The notes below the pieces were generated by a model. That model saw only the letters and a list, made by a program, of their open reading frames with translations. It was not told the DNA's origin and ran no database searches. 50,651 bases of DNA, taken from [Flexibacter] sp. ATCC 35208 (GTDB lineage Bacteria; Bacteroidota; Bacteroidia; Chitinophagales; Chitinophagaceae). Location: NCBI RefSeq assembly GCF_001975825.1, contig NZ_MTKN01000029.1, positions 1 to 50,651 of the forward strand. Reading direction: 5' to 3'. The position numbers were made by a program, and so were the translations under genes. Of the stretch, positions 22,262 to 30,406 are shown in pieces (within the stretch, counting starts at the first letter, position 1; the number at the start of each line of letters is the position of its first letter).

Positions 22262-23311
22262 TTACTTAGGTCTGTATTTGGATTGCTGGAAGATGCCCAT
22301 GGCATCTTTATTATCCATCAGTTGTTGTAAGGTCACGTTTGGATGCGCTTTCATATATGCCTGCACTATTCTCCAGCCTACAAAAGCACCGATCCTGCCA
22401 GGAGAGCCTTCCGGCATACCCTGGGTAGAAGGGCCATCGTTCATATAATGCATATTATTCTGCCAGTCAGATTTGTACAGGAGATCCTGCTGTACAAAAT
22501 ACTGCCAGATCATCTGTTCATTGTCAAGGCACCATTTTACCTGTTCACCAGTATAACCCAGTCTTAAACTATCGTCAGTATAAGGCAGCACCTGTTCTGT
22601 AAAGTATTGCTGTTTGCCCGCATTCACCAACTGAATCACCAGTTTATCGCCCGGCTGACCACCCGGATATAATTGCTGTGCCAACACCTGGATACAGTTA
22701 GGCACTATATTCTCCTGTGAAAACTTTCTCACCATATACCCCGGATAATCCGGCAGTAAACCATAAACAGGAAAATTTGCTCCCAGGTACATATCCAGTC
22801 CGATACCTAAAGTAGAATCGACGGTGACCGCACCATAATTGCTGATCATAGAACTGAAAGTCACCACTTTGGTAGGCGGCTGGAAATTGGGGAAGTAATA
22901 TTTGATGAACTTAAAGCTCTGCGCCAGTTCGTCTTCAATTTTCTTTACATCAGGGAAATGGGCATTGATAGAATCCTGCAAAAGCCGGAAATCCTTATTA
23001 CCCACCAGCATTTTGGTCTGCAATAACACCAGTCGGCCGGTATCGGAATAAGGACCGAAATTCATGATATGCTCGATATAACTGGGCAAAAATGTAGGAT
23101 ATTTTTGCTCCAGTTGCTGTAAGGAGGAGGTGACATTTGTCGTATCCAACTTGTCCAACGCCTGATCAAAACGGTCAATATGTACACTGATGGCAATTTT
23201 ACTTACATCTGGCACGTTTTTATGTGTACATGCTGTCAGGCAGAGCAATAAGAGAACATAGGAGATTATCTGCTGACAAATACCGGTTAATTTATTAGTC
23301 TTATTTTGCAT
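22262..23311 (-). CDS. gldB: gliding motility lipoprotein GldB
   Basis: GldB is an envelope lipoprotein required for gliding in Flavobacterium. The 349-residue protein has a signal peptide ending in the lipobox CLTAC (Cys28), then the family opening VSKIAISVHIDRFDQ, a central PDYPGYMVRKFSQENIVPNC and the closing EGSPGRIGAFVGWRIVQAYM. The region after Cys28 is typical full length. In flavobacteria gldB lies near nadE and gldC; here nadE is two genes away but gldC is absent. It starts at the ATG at 23311, divergent from the PorT-type gene. Confidence 0.93.
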   Translation of the reverse strand: MQNKTNKLTGICQQIISYVLLLLCLTACTHKNVPDVSKIAISVHIDRFDQALDKLDTTNVTSSLQQLEQKYPTFLPSYIEHIMNFGPYSDTGRLVLLQTKMLVGNKDFRLLQDSINAHFPDVKKIEDELAQSFKFIKYYFPNFQPPTKVVTFSSMISNYGAVTVDSTLGIGLDMYLGANFPVYGLLPDYPGYMVRKFSQENIVPNCIQVLAQQLYPGGQPGDKLVIQLVNAGKQQYFTEQVLPYTDDSLRLGYTGEQVKWCLDNEQMIWQYFVQQDLLYKSDWQNNMHYMNDGPSTQGMPEGSPGRIGAFVGWRIVQAYMKAHPNVTLQQLMDNKDAMGIFQQSKYRPK

Positions 23312-23379
23312 ACTTCTACTTAAACTACTGAGCGGTAAAAATATTATATACCTTGTATTAAAAAAAAGATAAAATTATC

Positions 23380-24063
23380 ATGAGAAAGGCATTATTGGTG
23401 ATCTTCCTATTAAATATAGCATTGATAAGCAATGCTCAACGTAATTATTCTATAAGGGAGCACCGGGTAAGGCTGGGATTTCGGCTGGATCCAACCGTAT
23501 CACTGCTGGTTCCACAGGAATCAGGAGTAGATAGAAATGCTGGTCGGTTAGGTATTAGTTTCGGTGTGATGGCCGATTTCCTGTTGGATGAGGCAGGGCA
23601 TTATGCCTTTGCTACCGGTTTACAGATTACCACTGCGGGTAGCAAACTGAAATATGATGCGGGAAAAGGATTGGATGATTATAAGGCGAACCCTGCTGAA
23701 TATAATATCAAAGCCACTTATATAGAAGTGCCTTTGGCACTGAAACTCAAGGCGGAAACAGCACCGGGGATGAGTATCTTTGGTCAGTTCGGTACTTATG
23801 TGAGTTTTCCGGTAAGAGGTCGTGCAGATGTAGTGAGTCTGACCCAGACGTATGACAAAGTGAATGTACTGAGAGACTTACAACCAGTGAACATTGGCTT
23901 ACTGGTGGGTGCTGGTGTAGAATATCCATTGGGAGAGAATCTGACCGGATTGGTAGGATTGGATTACAGGAATGGGTTTATCGATGTGACGAGAAATGCT
24001 AAGTGGAATGATGGGAAGGTGAATATGAATAGCATAGCGTTGAAATTAGGATTATTCTTTTAG
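23380..24063 (+). CDS. PorT-family outer membrane beta-barrel protein
   Basis: A 227-residue protein with a signal peptide (to about residue 19, SNAQ) and an eight-strand-type outer-membrane barrel of the OMP_b-brl_2/PorT family, ending in the aromatic terminus LGLFF. PorT itself is linked to type IX secretion, and gliding Bacteroidota share that machinery, but the family is broad and this protein may have another role. It is divergent from gldB and upstream of nadE, with a terminator in between. Confidence 0.75.
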   Translation: MRKALLVIFLLNIALISNAQRNYSIREHRVRLGFRLDPTVSLLVPQESGVDRNAGRLGISFGVMADFLLDEAGHYAFATGLQITTAGSKLKYDAGKGLDDYKANPAEYNIKATYIEVPLALKLKAETAPGMSIFGQFGTYVSFPVRGRADVVSLTQTYDKVNVLRDLQPVNIGLLVGAGVEYPLGENLTGLVGLDYRNGFIDVTRNAKWNDGKVNMNSIALKLGLFF

Positions 24064-24069
24064 TGGTGA

Positions 24070-24086
24070 TAGGCCGGCCGCAGGCC
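24070..24086. repeat. 17-bp GC-rich repeat, copy 1
   Basis: TAGGCCGGCCGCAGGCC occurs here 7 bp after the PorT-type gene and again exactly at 25925-25941 after nadE. It is much richer in GC than its surroundings and contains the palindrome GGCCGGCC. Confidence 0.7.
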
Positions 24087-24163
24087 ATTCGCACTGTTTC
24101 ATAAATAAATTAAACTCCTGTACAGCTCATGCATAGTAATGGGCGCTATCAGGTATCCGAATT

Positions 24164-24206
24164 AAACGAGCGTGTATCTTTCTTTTGATACACGCTCGTT
24201 TTTGTT
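24164..24206 (+). terminator. terminator after the PorT-type gene
   Basis: A perfect 15-bp stem, AAACGAGCGTGTATC with its complement across an eight-base loop, followed by TTTTTG. Confidence 0.8.
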
Positions 24207-24247
24207 ATAAAATTCAGGAAATTTGTGTCAGTCCAACGCTATTACAG

Positions 24248-25912
24248 ATGAAAATTATTCTGGCTCAACAAAACTATCACATAGGCAATTTCGAATGGAA
24301 TACCCAGCAGATACTGAATGGGATCAAGACAGCCGAAGCGCAGGGCGCAGACCTCGTAGTCTTCTCTGAACTCTGTGTCAGTGGCTACCCTCCCAGAGAT
24401 TTTCTGGAATTCGAAGACTTTATTCAACAATGCTATGCTGCTATTGACACCATCAAAGCGCATACTCAAAATATAGCCGTGCTGGTAGGTGGCCCTTGCC
24501 GTAACCCGGCAACAGAGGGCAAAGACCTCTTCAACGCGGCCTGGTTCCTGTACGAAGGCGAGGTAAAACAGATCATTCACAAGACCTTGCTGCCCACCTA
24601 CGACGTATTCGACGAATACCGTTATTTCGAGCCATCCTTCTCCTGGAACGTTATTCCGTTCAAAGGAAAGAAACTCGCTGTCACCATTTGCGAAGATATC
24701 TGGAACCTGGGCAACAACCCGCTCTACCGTATCTGTCCTATGGATCAGCTCATGGAGCAACAGCCGGATGTGATGATCAACCTCTCCGCATCTCCGTTTG
24801 ACTACGATCATGACGAAGATCGCAAAGAGATTATCCGCGCCAATGTACGCAAGTACAAACTGCCCATGTTCTACTGTAACACTGTAGGCTCTCAGACTGA
24901 AATCGTATTCGATGGTGGATCCCTCATCTTCGATGCACAGGGAAATATCGCCAAGGAATTCCCCTATTTCACAGAGGCAATCGACGGTTTGGAGCTGGAA
25001 CCTTTGCAACTGGCTACGACTGCTCATCCCGTAAAACCATATGTGCCTGTAACGGAGTTGTTGTTCGAACACAACATAGATCGCATTTATGAAGCGATCT
25101 TACTGGGTATCAAAGATTACTTCCGGAAGATGGGCTTTAAAAAAGCCATCCTGGGTTCTTCCGGTGGCATTGACAGCGCAGTGGTCTTGGCCCTGGCAGT
25201 AGAGGCATTAGGTAAGGAAAATGTACGTGCAATCCTGATGCCGTCTCCTTATTCAACAGAGCATTCAGTAGATGATGCCGTGGCTTTATCTAAGAATTTA
25301 GATAACCCATACGACATCATTCGCATCAATGATATTTACGAAACCTTCCTGCAAACCCTGAACCCTTACTTCCAAGGGCTGCCATTCAATGTAGCGGAAG
25401 AGAACACGCAATCCCGTATTCGTGGAAATCTCCTGATGGGGTTGTCGAATAAATTCGGTTATATCCTGTTGAACACTTCTAATAAGAGTGAGTTATCCAC
25501 AGGTTATGGCACCCTGTATGGTGATATGGCCGGTGGCCTGTCAGTATTGGGTGATGTATACAAAATGCAGGTGTATGCACTGGCCAGGTACATCAACAGG
25601 AATAGCGGGATCATCCCTCAGAATATTATTGACAAAGCCCCTTCAGCAGAGTTGCGTCCAAACCAGAAGGATAGCGATAGTTTGCCTGATTATGCAGTAT
25701 TGGACAAAATACTCTATCAATACATAGAGCGCAGACAAGGGCCAAAAGAGATCATCGCACAGGGGTTTGATGCTGCACTGGTAGCGCGTACGCTTAAAAT
25801 GGTGAATAATAATGAGTATAAGAGGAACCAGTTCTGTCCTATTATCAGGGTGTCGTCGAAGGCATTTGGAGTAGGTAGAAGGGTACCGATAGTGGGGAAA
25901 TACCTGAGTTAG
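24248..25912 (+). CDS. nadE: glutamine-dependent NAD+ synthetase
   Basis: This enzyme makes NAD+ from deamido-NAD+, ATP and glutamine, the last step of NAD synthesis. The 554-residue protein has an N-terminal nitrilase-type glutaminase (residues 1 to about 265) with the Glu-Lys-Cys set in FSELCVSGYPP, HKTLLPTYDVFDE and AVTICEDIWN, and a C-terminal synthetase with the PP-loop SSGGIDS at 304-310 and LSTGYGTLYGDMAGGL. I start at the ATG at 24248 (MKIILAQQNYHIGNFEWN), matching the family; the longer frame has no ATG support. Confidence 0.95.
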   Translation: MKIILAQQNYHIGNFEWNTQQILNGIKTAEAQGADLVVFSELCVSGYPPRDFLEFEDFIQQCYAAIDTIKAHTQNIAVLVGGPCRNPATEGKDLFNAAWFLYEGEVKQIIHKTLLPTYDVFDEYRYFEPSFSWNVIPFKGKKLAVTICEDIWNLGNNPLYRICPMDQLMEQQPDVMINLSASPFDYDHDEDRKEIIRANVRKYKLPMFYCNTVGSQTEIVFDGGSLIFDAQGNIAKEFPYFTEAIDGLELEPLQLATTAHPVKPYVPVTELLFEHNIDRIYEAILLGIKDYFRKMGFKKAILGSSGGIDSAVVLALAVEALGKENVRAILMPSPYSTEHSVDDAVALSKNLDNPYDIIRINDIYETFLQTLNPYFQGLPFNVAEENTQSRIRGNLLMGLSNKFGYILLNTSNKSELSTGYGTLYGDMAGGLSVLGDVYKMQVYALARYINRNSGIIPQNIIDKAPSAELRPNQKDSDSLPDYAVLDKILYQYIERRQGPKEIIAQGFDAALVARTLKMVNNNEYKRNQFCPIIRVSSKAFGVGRRVPIVGKYLS

Positions 25913-25924
25913 TAGCCTGGCATT

Positions 25925-25941
25925 TAGGCCGGCCGCAGGCC
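25925..25941. repeat. 17-bp GC-rich repeat, copy 2
   Basis: Exact second copy of TAGGCCGGCCGCAGGCC (see 24070-24086), 12 bp past the nadE stop and just before its terminator. Confidence 0.7.
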
Positions 25942-25950
25942 CCGCAAAGT

Positions 25951-25991
25951 CAAAAAACCTCTTCTACCGAAGGTGGAAGAGGTTTTTTGAT
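25951..25991 (+). terminator. nadE terminator
   Basis: CAAAAAACCTCTTC pairs with GAAGAGGTTTTTTG, with apex ACC-GAA-GGT, and T-rich ends on both strands. Confidence 0.85.
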
Positions 25992-26026
25992 GCTTACTCC
26001 GCGGCAAGGCATGAAATATCTTTTAT

Positions 26027-26034
26027 TATCTTTG
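26027..26034 (+). promoter_or_regulatory. -7 box for serS
   Basis: TATCTTTG matches TAnnTTTG, 22 bp before the serS ATG. Confidence 0.55.
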
Positions 26035-26056
26035 GCAAAATTTAATTGATCGTACA

Positions 26057-27328
26057 ATGTTACAAGTTCCGTTCATTCGTCAAAACAAAGAACTGGTATT
26101 GGAACGTCTGGCTTTGAAAAATTTCAAAGAAACCCAGATCGTTGATGAAGTACTGGCACTGGATGACAAGCGCAAAAAGCTGACGCTGGAATATGATGAA
26201 ACCCAAGCCCAGGTTAACTCCGCTTCAAAAGAAATCGGTAAACTGATGGCTCAGGGTCAGAAAGATACTGCTGATCTGCGCAAATCGGAAGTAGCATCAT
26301 TAAAAGAGAAATTACAGCCTATCAATGAAGAACTGATCGCCACTGAAAAGGCCCTGCACGATACATTGGTACAACTCCCTAACCTCCCTGCTGCCATCGT
26401 TCCTCCCGGCAAAACCCCGGAAGAAAACCTGGAAACAGGCAAAGGTGGTACCATCCCTTCTCTCTACGAAGGTGCTGTACCTCACTGGGACCTGGTTAAA
26501 AAATACGACCTCATCGACTTTGAACTCGGTAATAAGATCACCGGTAGCGGTTTCCCTGTTTACAAAAACAAAGGTGCCCGTTTACAGCGTGCTATGATCC
26601 AATATTTCCTGGATTATAACATCAGCAAGGGGTATACCGAATACCAGGTGCCGCATATGGTCAACGAAGCTTCTGCGTATGGTACCGGTCAGTTGCCAGA
26701 CAAAGAAGGTCAGATGTACCACATTGGCGAAGATGGGTTCTACATGATCCCAACGGCCGAAGTACCGCTTACCAACATCTACCGCGATGAGATCCTGAAA
26801 GATACAGATCTGCCTGTGCGCATGACAGGGTATACACCTTGTTTCCGTCGTGAAGCAGGTTCTTATGGTAAAGATGTACGTGGTCTGAACCGCCTGCATC
26901 AGTTTGACAAAGTAGAACTGGTACAGCTTGTGCACCCGGAGAAATCTTACGAAGTACTGGATGAAATGGTGGCACATGTAGAAGGGCTGATTCAGTCCCT
27001 GAACCTGCCTTACCGCATTCTGCGCCTCTGTGGTGGCGATATGAGCTTTACCTCTGCCCTCACCTACGACTTCGAAGTATATAGCACTGCACAGCAAAAA
27101 TGGCTGGAAGTAAGCTCTGTATCTAACTTCGAATCTTACCAGACTAACCGCGCAAAGATCCGTTTCAAAGATGGTGGTGGAAAACCTCAGCTGGTTCACT
27201 CCCTGAATGGTAGTTCCCTGGCACTGCCACGTATACTGGCTTGTATTCTGGAAAACAACCAGACTGCAGAAGGGATCGTGATTCCGGAAGTGCTGAGATC
27301 TTATTTTGGTAGCGACAAGATTGCATAA
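26057..27328 (+). CDS. serS: seryl-tRNA synthetase
   Basis: This enzyme charges tRNA-Ser (and tRNA-Sec where present) with serine. The 423-residue protein has the N-terminal coiled-coil arm (about 1-110, rich in heptad leucines and charged residues), then the class II core with motif 2 in CFRREAGSYGKDVRG (about 268-282) and motif 3 in NGSSLALPRILACILE near the C-terminus. Length and layout are standard. It is single, with its own promoter and terminator. Confidence 0.97.
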   Translation: MLQVPFIRQNKELVLERLALKNFKETQIVDEVLALDDKRKKLTLEYDETQAQVNSASKEIGKLMAQGQKDTADLRKSEVASLKEKLQPINEELIATEKALHDTLVQLPNLPAAIVPPGKTPEENLETGKGGTIPSLYEGAVPHWDLVKKYDLIDFELGNKITGSGFPVYKNKGARLQRAMIQYFLDYNISKGYTEYQVPHMVNEASAYGTGQLPDKEGQMYHIGEDGFYMIPTAEVPLTNIYRDEILKDTDLPVRMTGYTPCFRREAGSYGKDVRGLNRLHQFDKVELVQLVHPEKSYEVLDEMVAHVEGLIQSLNLPYRILRLCGGDMSFTSALTYDFEVYSTAQQKWLEVSSVSNFESYQTNRAKIRFKDGGGKPQLVHSLNGSSLALPRILACILENNQTAEGIVIPEVLRSYFGSDKIA

Positions 27329-27360
27329 CTAACAGGCCATTGGCCAAAATTCTATATAGA

Positions 27361-27393
27361 AAAGCTTCTGCCTAAGGCAGAGGCTTTTTTATT
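27361..27393 (+). terminator. serS terminator
   Basis: AAAGCTTCTGCC, loop TAA, GGCAGAGGCTTT, then TTTATTTT. Confidence 0.85.
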
Positions 27394-27417
27394 TTCAGGC
27401 CCCTTTGAATTCTTATT

Positions 27418-27425
27418 ACATTTGT
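27418..27425 (+). promoter_or_regulatory. -7 box for the GNAT-moeB operon
   Basis: TACATTTG matches TAnnTTTG and ends 7 bp before the ATG at 27433, so the message would be nearly leaderless. Confidence 0.5.
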
Positions 27426-27432
27426 ACCTCAT

Positions 27433-27978
27433 ATGCAGCATTTCCTTCCCAATGGTCAAATCCTGGAACTCCGCCAGGCCGTACCGGACGATGCGCCGGT
27501 GCTCCTATCCTATTTCCGCCAGTTAATCAGCGAAACAGATTTCCTGCTTTATACCCGCGAGGAAGCAGCTTCCTGGAGGGTGGAAGATGAAAGAGATTTT
27601 ATCCTCTCTTTTTCCAGAGATGCCAAAGACCTGCTGTTATTAGCCTTCGCCGGCAAGCACCCGATAGGTACCCTCTCCATTCGGCAGAACACCTTTTCGA
27701 AAGAAGCTCACCTCTGTAATCTGGGTATCGGCGTTCTCCACAGCTACTGGAACATGGGCATAGGAAGGAGAATGATGACTGCTGCCACACGGTGGGCAGA
27801 ACAACATCCGCAATTGGAAATCATTCAGTTGAGCGTACTCGCAAATAATGAAAGAGCGATTCAGTTATACCGTAACTTTGGCTTTATGGAATATGGTCGC
27901 ATGCCTAAAGGCGTTCGCCAGCCAGACGGAACTTATGTGGATAATATCCTGATGTCGAAAAGAGTAAAGCCATTGTAA
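27433..27978 (+). CDS. GNAT-family N-acetyltransferase
   Basis: A 181-residue cytoplasmic acetyltransferase. The N-terminus RQAVPDDAPVLLSYF is the usual GNAT opening, LCNLGIGVLHSYWNMGIGRRMM (in parts, about 96-116) is the acetyl-CoA binding loop with the Q/RxxGxG/A pattern, and SVLANNERAIQLYRNFGFMEYG is motif B. It most resembles the RimJ/RimL-like small-molecule group; substrate unknown. The MoeB-like gene begins one base after its stop, so translation is likely coupled. Confidence 0.85.
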   Translation: MQHFLPNGQILELRQAVPDDAPVLLSYFRQLISETDFLLYTREEAASWRVEDERDFILSFSRDAKDLLLLAFAGKHPIGTLSIRQNTFSKEAHLCNLGIGVLHSYWNMGIGRRMMTAATRWAEQHPQLEIIQLSVLANNERAIQLYRNFGFMEYGRMPKGVRQPDGTYVDNILMSKRVKPL

Positions 27979-27979
27979 C

Positions 27980-29053
27980 ATGCGGTATGACAGACATTTG
28001 AAACTGGAAGGATTTGGTCCTGCCAAACAAGCGTTGTTGCACAACGCTGCTATTTTAGTGATCGGTGCAGGTGGATTAGGTGTACCTGTATTGCAATACC
28101 TAACGGCCATGGGTGTAGGGAAGATCGGTATTGTAGAACACGATACGATCTCTATTACCAACCTGCAAAGACAGGTTTTATACCACACCGCAGAACAAGG
28201 CCAGTCCAAGCTCTTCACGGCTATCAAACGTTTACAGCAACTCAATCCTGAAGTTGAATTCATACCACACGATACCTGGTTGTCACCAGGTAATGCGTTG
28301 TCAATTTTTGCATCGTACGATGTGATCATCGACTGCTCTGACAACTTCGGTACACGCTACCTTGTGAACGATGCCTGTGTGCTATTGAACAAACCATTTG
28401 TATACGGCGCTATTCATAAATATGAAGGACAGGTAAGTGTATTCAACTATAAAGAAAGCGCTACCTATCGTTGTCTTTTCCCTGAACCACCAGCACCAGG
28501 TACGATGCAGAATTGCAGTGATATCGGTGTATTAGGTGTATTACCAGGCATCATCGGTACGTATCAGGCCAATGAAGCCGTCAAGATTATTTGTGGCATA
28601 GGAGAACCATTGAGTAACCAGTTACTGACCATCGATACACTCAACAATATTCACCAGGTATTTCAATTCAAACCTGTCAGACAACCTATTACTACACTCA
28701 TGGAAGAATACGATATCCCCTGCGATACAGGTGGTGTACAACACCTCAGCGTACAGCAATTACACCAATGGCTGGAAGAAGGAAAACAGGTACAACTGAT
28801 CGATGTAAGAGAACCTGATGAATGGGAAATATGTAAACTGCCGCAAGCAGTTTTTATACCTATGCGTATGGTAGGCGGGGTGCTTCCGCAACTGAGAAAA
28901 GATGTTCCTACAGCTGTACTATGCCACCATGGTATGAGAAGTATGATGATTGCACAACAACTGGATGCTGCCGGCTTTCCTAAAGTATATAATGTAACAG
29001 GTGGTATACATGCCTGGGCTTACGAAATAGACGACAATATGAACACTTATTAA
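27980..29053 (+). CDS. MoeB/ThiF-type adenylyltransferase with C-terminal rhodanese domain
   Basis: The 357-residue protein adenylates the C-terminal Gly-Gly of a sulfur carrier (MoaD or ThiS). Residues 1 to about 235 are the E1-like domain with the nucleotide loop VIGAGGLGVPV (about 26-36), an ITNLQRQVLY segment, and a possible catalytic cysteine Cys179 in QNCSDIGVLG. The zinc-binding CxxC pairs of E. coli MoeB are not seen. Residues from about 260 are a rhodanese with active-site Cys315 in the loop CHHGMRS, which can carry sulfur to the carrier. Since moaD and moaE lie 4 kb away and no thi genes are seen, MoaD is the likely client; ThiS is an alternative. Confidence 0.88.
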   Translation: MRYDRHLKLEGFGPAKQALLHNAAILVIGAGGLGVPVLQYLTAMGVGKIGIVEHDTISITNLQRQVLYHTAEQGQSKLFTAIKRLQQLNPEVEFIPHDTWLSPGNALSIFASYDVIIDCSDNFGTRYLVNDACVLLNKPFVYGAIHKYEGQVSVFNYKESATYRCLFPEPPAPGTMQNCSDIGVLGVLPGIIGTYQANEAVKIICGIGEPLSNQLLTIDTLNNIHQVFQFKPVRQPITTLMEEYDIPCDTGGVQHLSVQQLHQWLEEGKQVQLIDVREPDEWEICKLPQAVFIPMRMVGGVLPQLRKDVPTAVLCHHGMRSMMIAQQLDAAGFPKVYNVTGGIHAWAYEIDDNMNTY

Positions 29054-29054
29054 T

Positions 29055-29097
29055 AAAAAACGAGCCGGTATCTGATTTTGATACCGGCTCGTTTTTT
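29055..29097. terminator. terminator between moeB-like gene and PepSY gene
   Basis: A perfect 18-bp stem (AAAAAACGAGCCGGTATC and complement) with a seven-base loop and T-runs on both strands, beginning one base past the plus-strand stop. It serves the convergent genes on both sides. Confidence 0.9.
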
Positions 29098-29136
29098 ATT
29101 TTAAATACTAACCGCTTTTTTTTGAAGGGGCTTTTT
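29097..29136. repeat. decayed copy of the PepSY gene's 3' end
   Basis: These 40 bp match 29191-29230, the last codons and stop of the PepSY gene, at 35 of 40 positions, 94 bp away, without gaps. The first 16 bases (TATTTTAAATACTAAC) are identical. Element copy B lies between the two copies. Confidence 0.75.
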
Positions 29137-29139
29137 ATT

Positions 29140-29185
29140 TGAAAATGGTTTTCATTCCCCGTTGGAGAATACCCTCTTTCATGAA
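29140..29185 (-). repeat. 3'-UTR element, copy B (after PepSY gene)
   Basis: On the gene-sense strand: TTCATGAAAGAGG, stem ATTCTCC / GGGGAAT with loop AAC, and stem TGAAAA / TTTTCA with loop CCA. It lies 9 bp past the stop and upstream of the terminator. See copies A and C. Confidence 0.8.
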
Positions 29186-29194
29186 GGTTTTATT

Positions 29195-30328
29195 TTAAAT
29201 ACTAACTGCCTTTTGTTGTAGAGGCTTTTTGACCACAGGTTTCTTCGATTTCTTTCCCCACCAGATCAGGAATCCCGTTACCGGTAGTGATGCAGCTATC
29301 AGCGCGCAGATAAATGCGAGTATCTTGGTCGGCCAGCCAAATAATCCTCCTGTGTGAATAGGATAGACTATTCTTCTTGCCTGCGTACCTTTTGTATCAT
29401 TTGCAAATAACTTATCACCTACAAATGCACCACTTCCTGCCTGGAAATAAAGTACGTCTACAATGTGCGTGGTGATCCTGTCTGTATTCTCTTTTCCCAC
29501 ACTCACTGCCTGATCTTTCTTTTCCGGGAAACGTATATTTACAATACCATTATAAGTGAGTCGTTGGTTTGTTTCTGTGAATATTTTGTCCAGCCATGCA
29601 ATGTCATTGGCCTTTTCCGGCTTGCTCACAGGCGCTTCTATCTTTTGTTGTGGCTTGCCATCAAATGCATAGAACAACAGGTTATTCACCCATTTATAAC
29701 TCCACACCAACCCTGTCAGTGCAGTGATGAAAATAACTATGTGAATATAAAACCCAAATACGGCATGCAGGTCCCAGTTCAATCGCTTGAAGCTGGCATT
29801 CCACTTCACTTTCATTCGTTGCTTGCGGGTATTCTTTTTGGGCCACCAGAGGATCAATCCACTGATGATGATCAGTGCAAACATGCTACAGGAAATACCT
29901 GTGATCAGTTTACCTGCTTCTCCCATACACAGGTGTCTGTGCAGGTTCTTCACCACCACAAAGAATCGCTTATCCTGCGCACCTGTATAAATAATTTTTC
30001 CGCTATAAGGATTTGTTACCACCATCAGCAGCTTCCCTTTCTCTTTCCCCTTTTTCAGGTAAAAAGTGACGGTGCTGTTTGCTTCAGGTTGAATTTCAAT
30101 ATTATTCGGTTTATAATCCGGGTATTTATCGTGTACCATCGCTGCCAGTACGTCCAGCGACATTCTTTCGGCACCTGAGGGGGACTGTACATTAAAAAGA
30201 GAGGGTTGAAAAAGGTGTTCCAGTTCGTCTTCAAACACTAACAGGCTGCCACTGAGTGCAACCACAATAACCACCAGCCCTGAGGCAAGCCCCAGCCAGA
30301 GATGTAACCAGCCTATTAACTTCTTCAT
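29195..30328 (-). CDS. PepSY-associated transmembrane protein
   Basis: A 377-residue inner-membrane protein with four hydrophobic segments (about 8-33, 135-160, 188-210, 332-357) and a PepSY domain between the first two. The opening KLIGWLHLWLGLASGLVVIVV and the later HAVFGFYIHIVIFITALTGLVWSYKW (in parts) are typical of the PiuB/PepSY_TM family. Members are often found with iron or siderophore uptake and may reduce or process ferric complexes, but evidence is thin. No TonB receptor is adjacent here. The last 12 codons are duplicated 94 bp downstream. Confidence 0.85.
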   Translation of the reverse strand: MKKLIGWLHLWLGLASGLVVIVVALSGSLLVFEDELEHLFQPSLFNVQSPSGAERMSLDVLAAMVHDKYPDYKPNNIEIQPEANSTVTFYLKKGKEKGKLLMVVTNPYSGKIIYTGAQDKRFFVVVKNLHRHLCMGEAGKLITGISCSMFALIIISGLILWWPKKNTRKQRMKVKWNASFKRLNWDLHAVFGFYIHIVIFITALTGLVWSYKWVNNLLFYAFDGKPQQKIEAPVSKPEKANDIAWLDKIFTETNQRLTYNGIVNIRFPEKKDQAVSVGKENTDRITTHIVDVLYFQAGSGAFVGDKLFANDTKGTQARRIVYPIHTGGLFGWPTKILAFICALIAASLPVTGFLIWWGKKSKKPVVKKPLQQKAVSI

Positions 30329-30406
30329 TATCAGATACCTGTGGGGAAAGCGACCATCAGATTGCCCACAAATTACAGCAGGAGAAGACCATTAGTAGCT
30401 CAAATC

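Noticed and set aside
24242..25072. 276-codon minus-strand open frame inside nadE
   Set aside because: It is a codon-bias shadow of the nitrilase half of nadE with no domain of its own.
29140..29185. Element copies A-C as a conserved micropeptide opening MKEGILQRGMK on the minus strand
   Set aside because: Copy A has a one-base deletion that shifts the frame, and changes between copies alter residues (Gly to Asp, Gly to Arg) while RNA pairing is kept.
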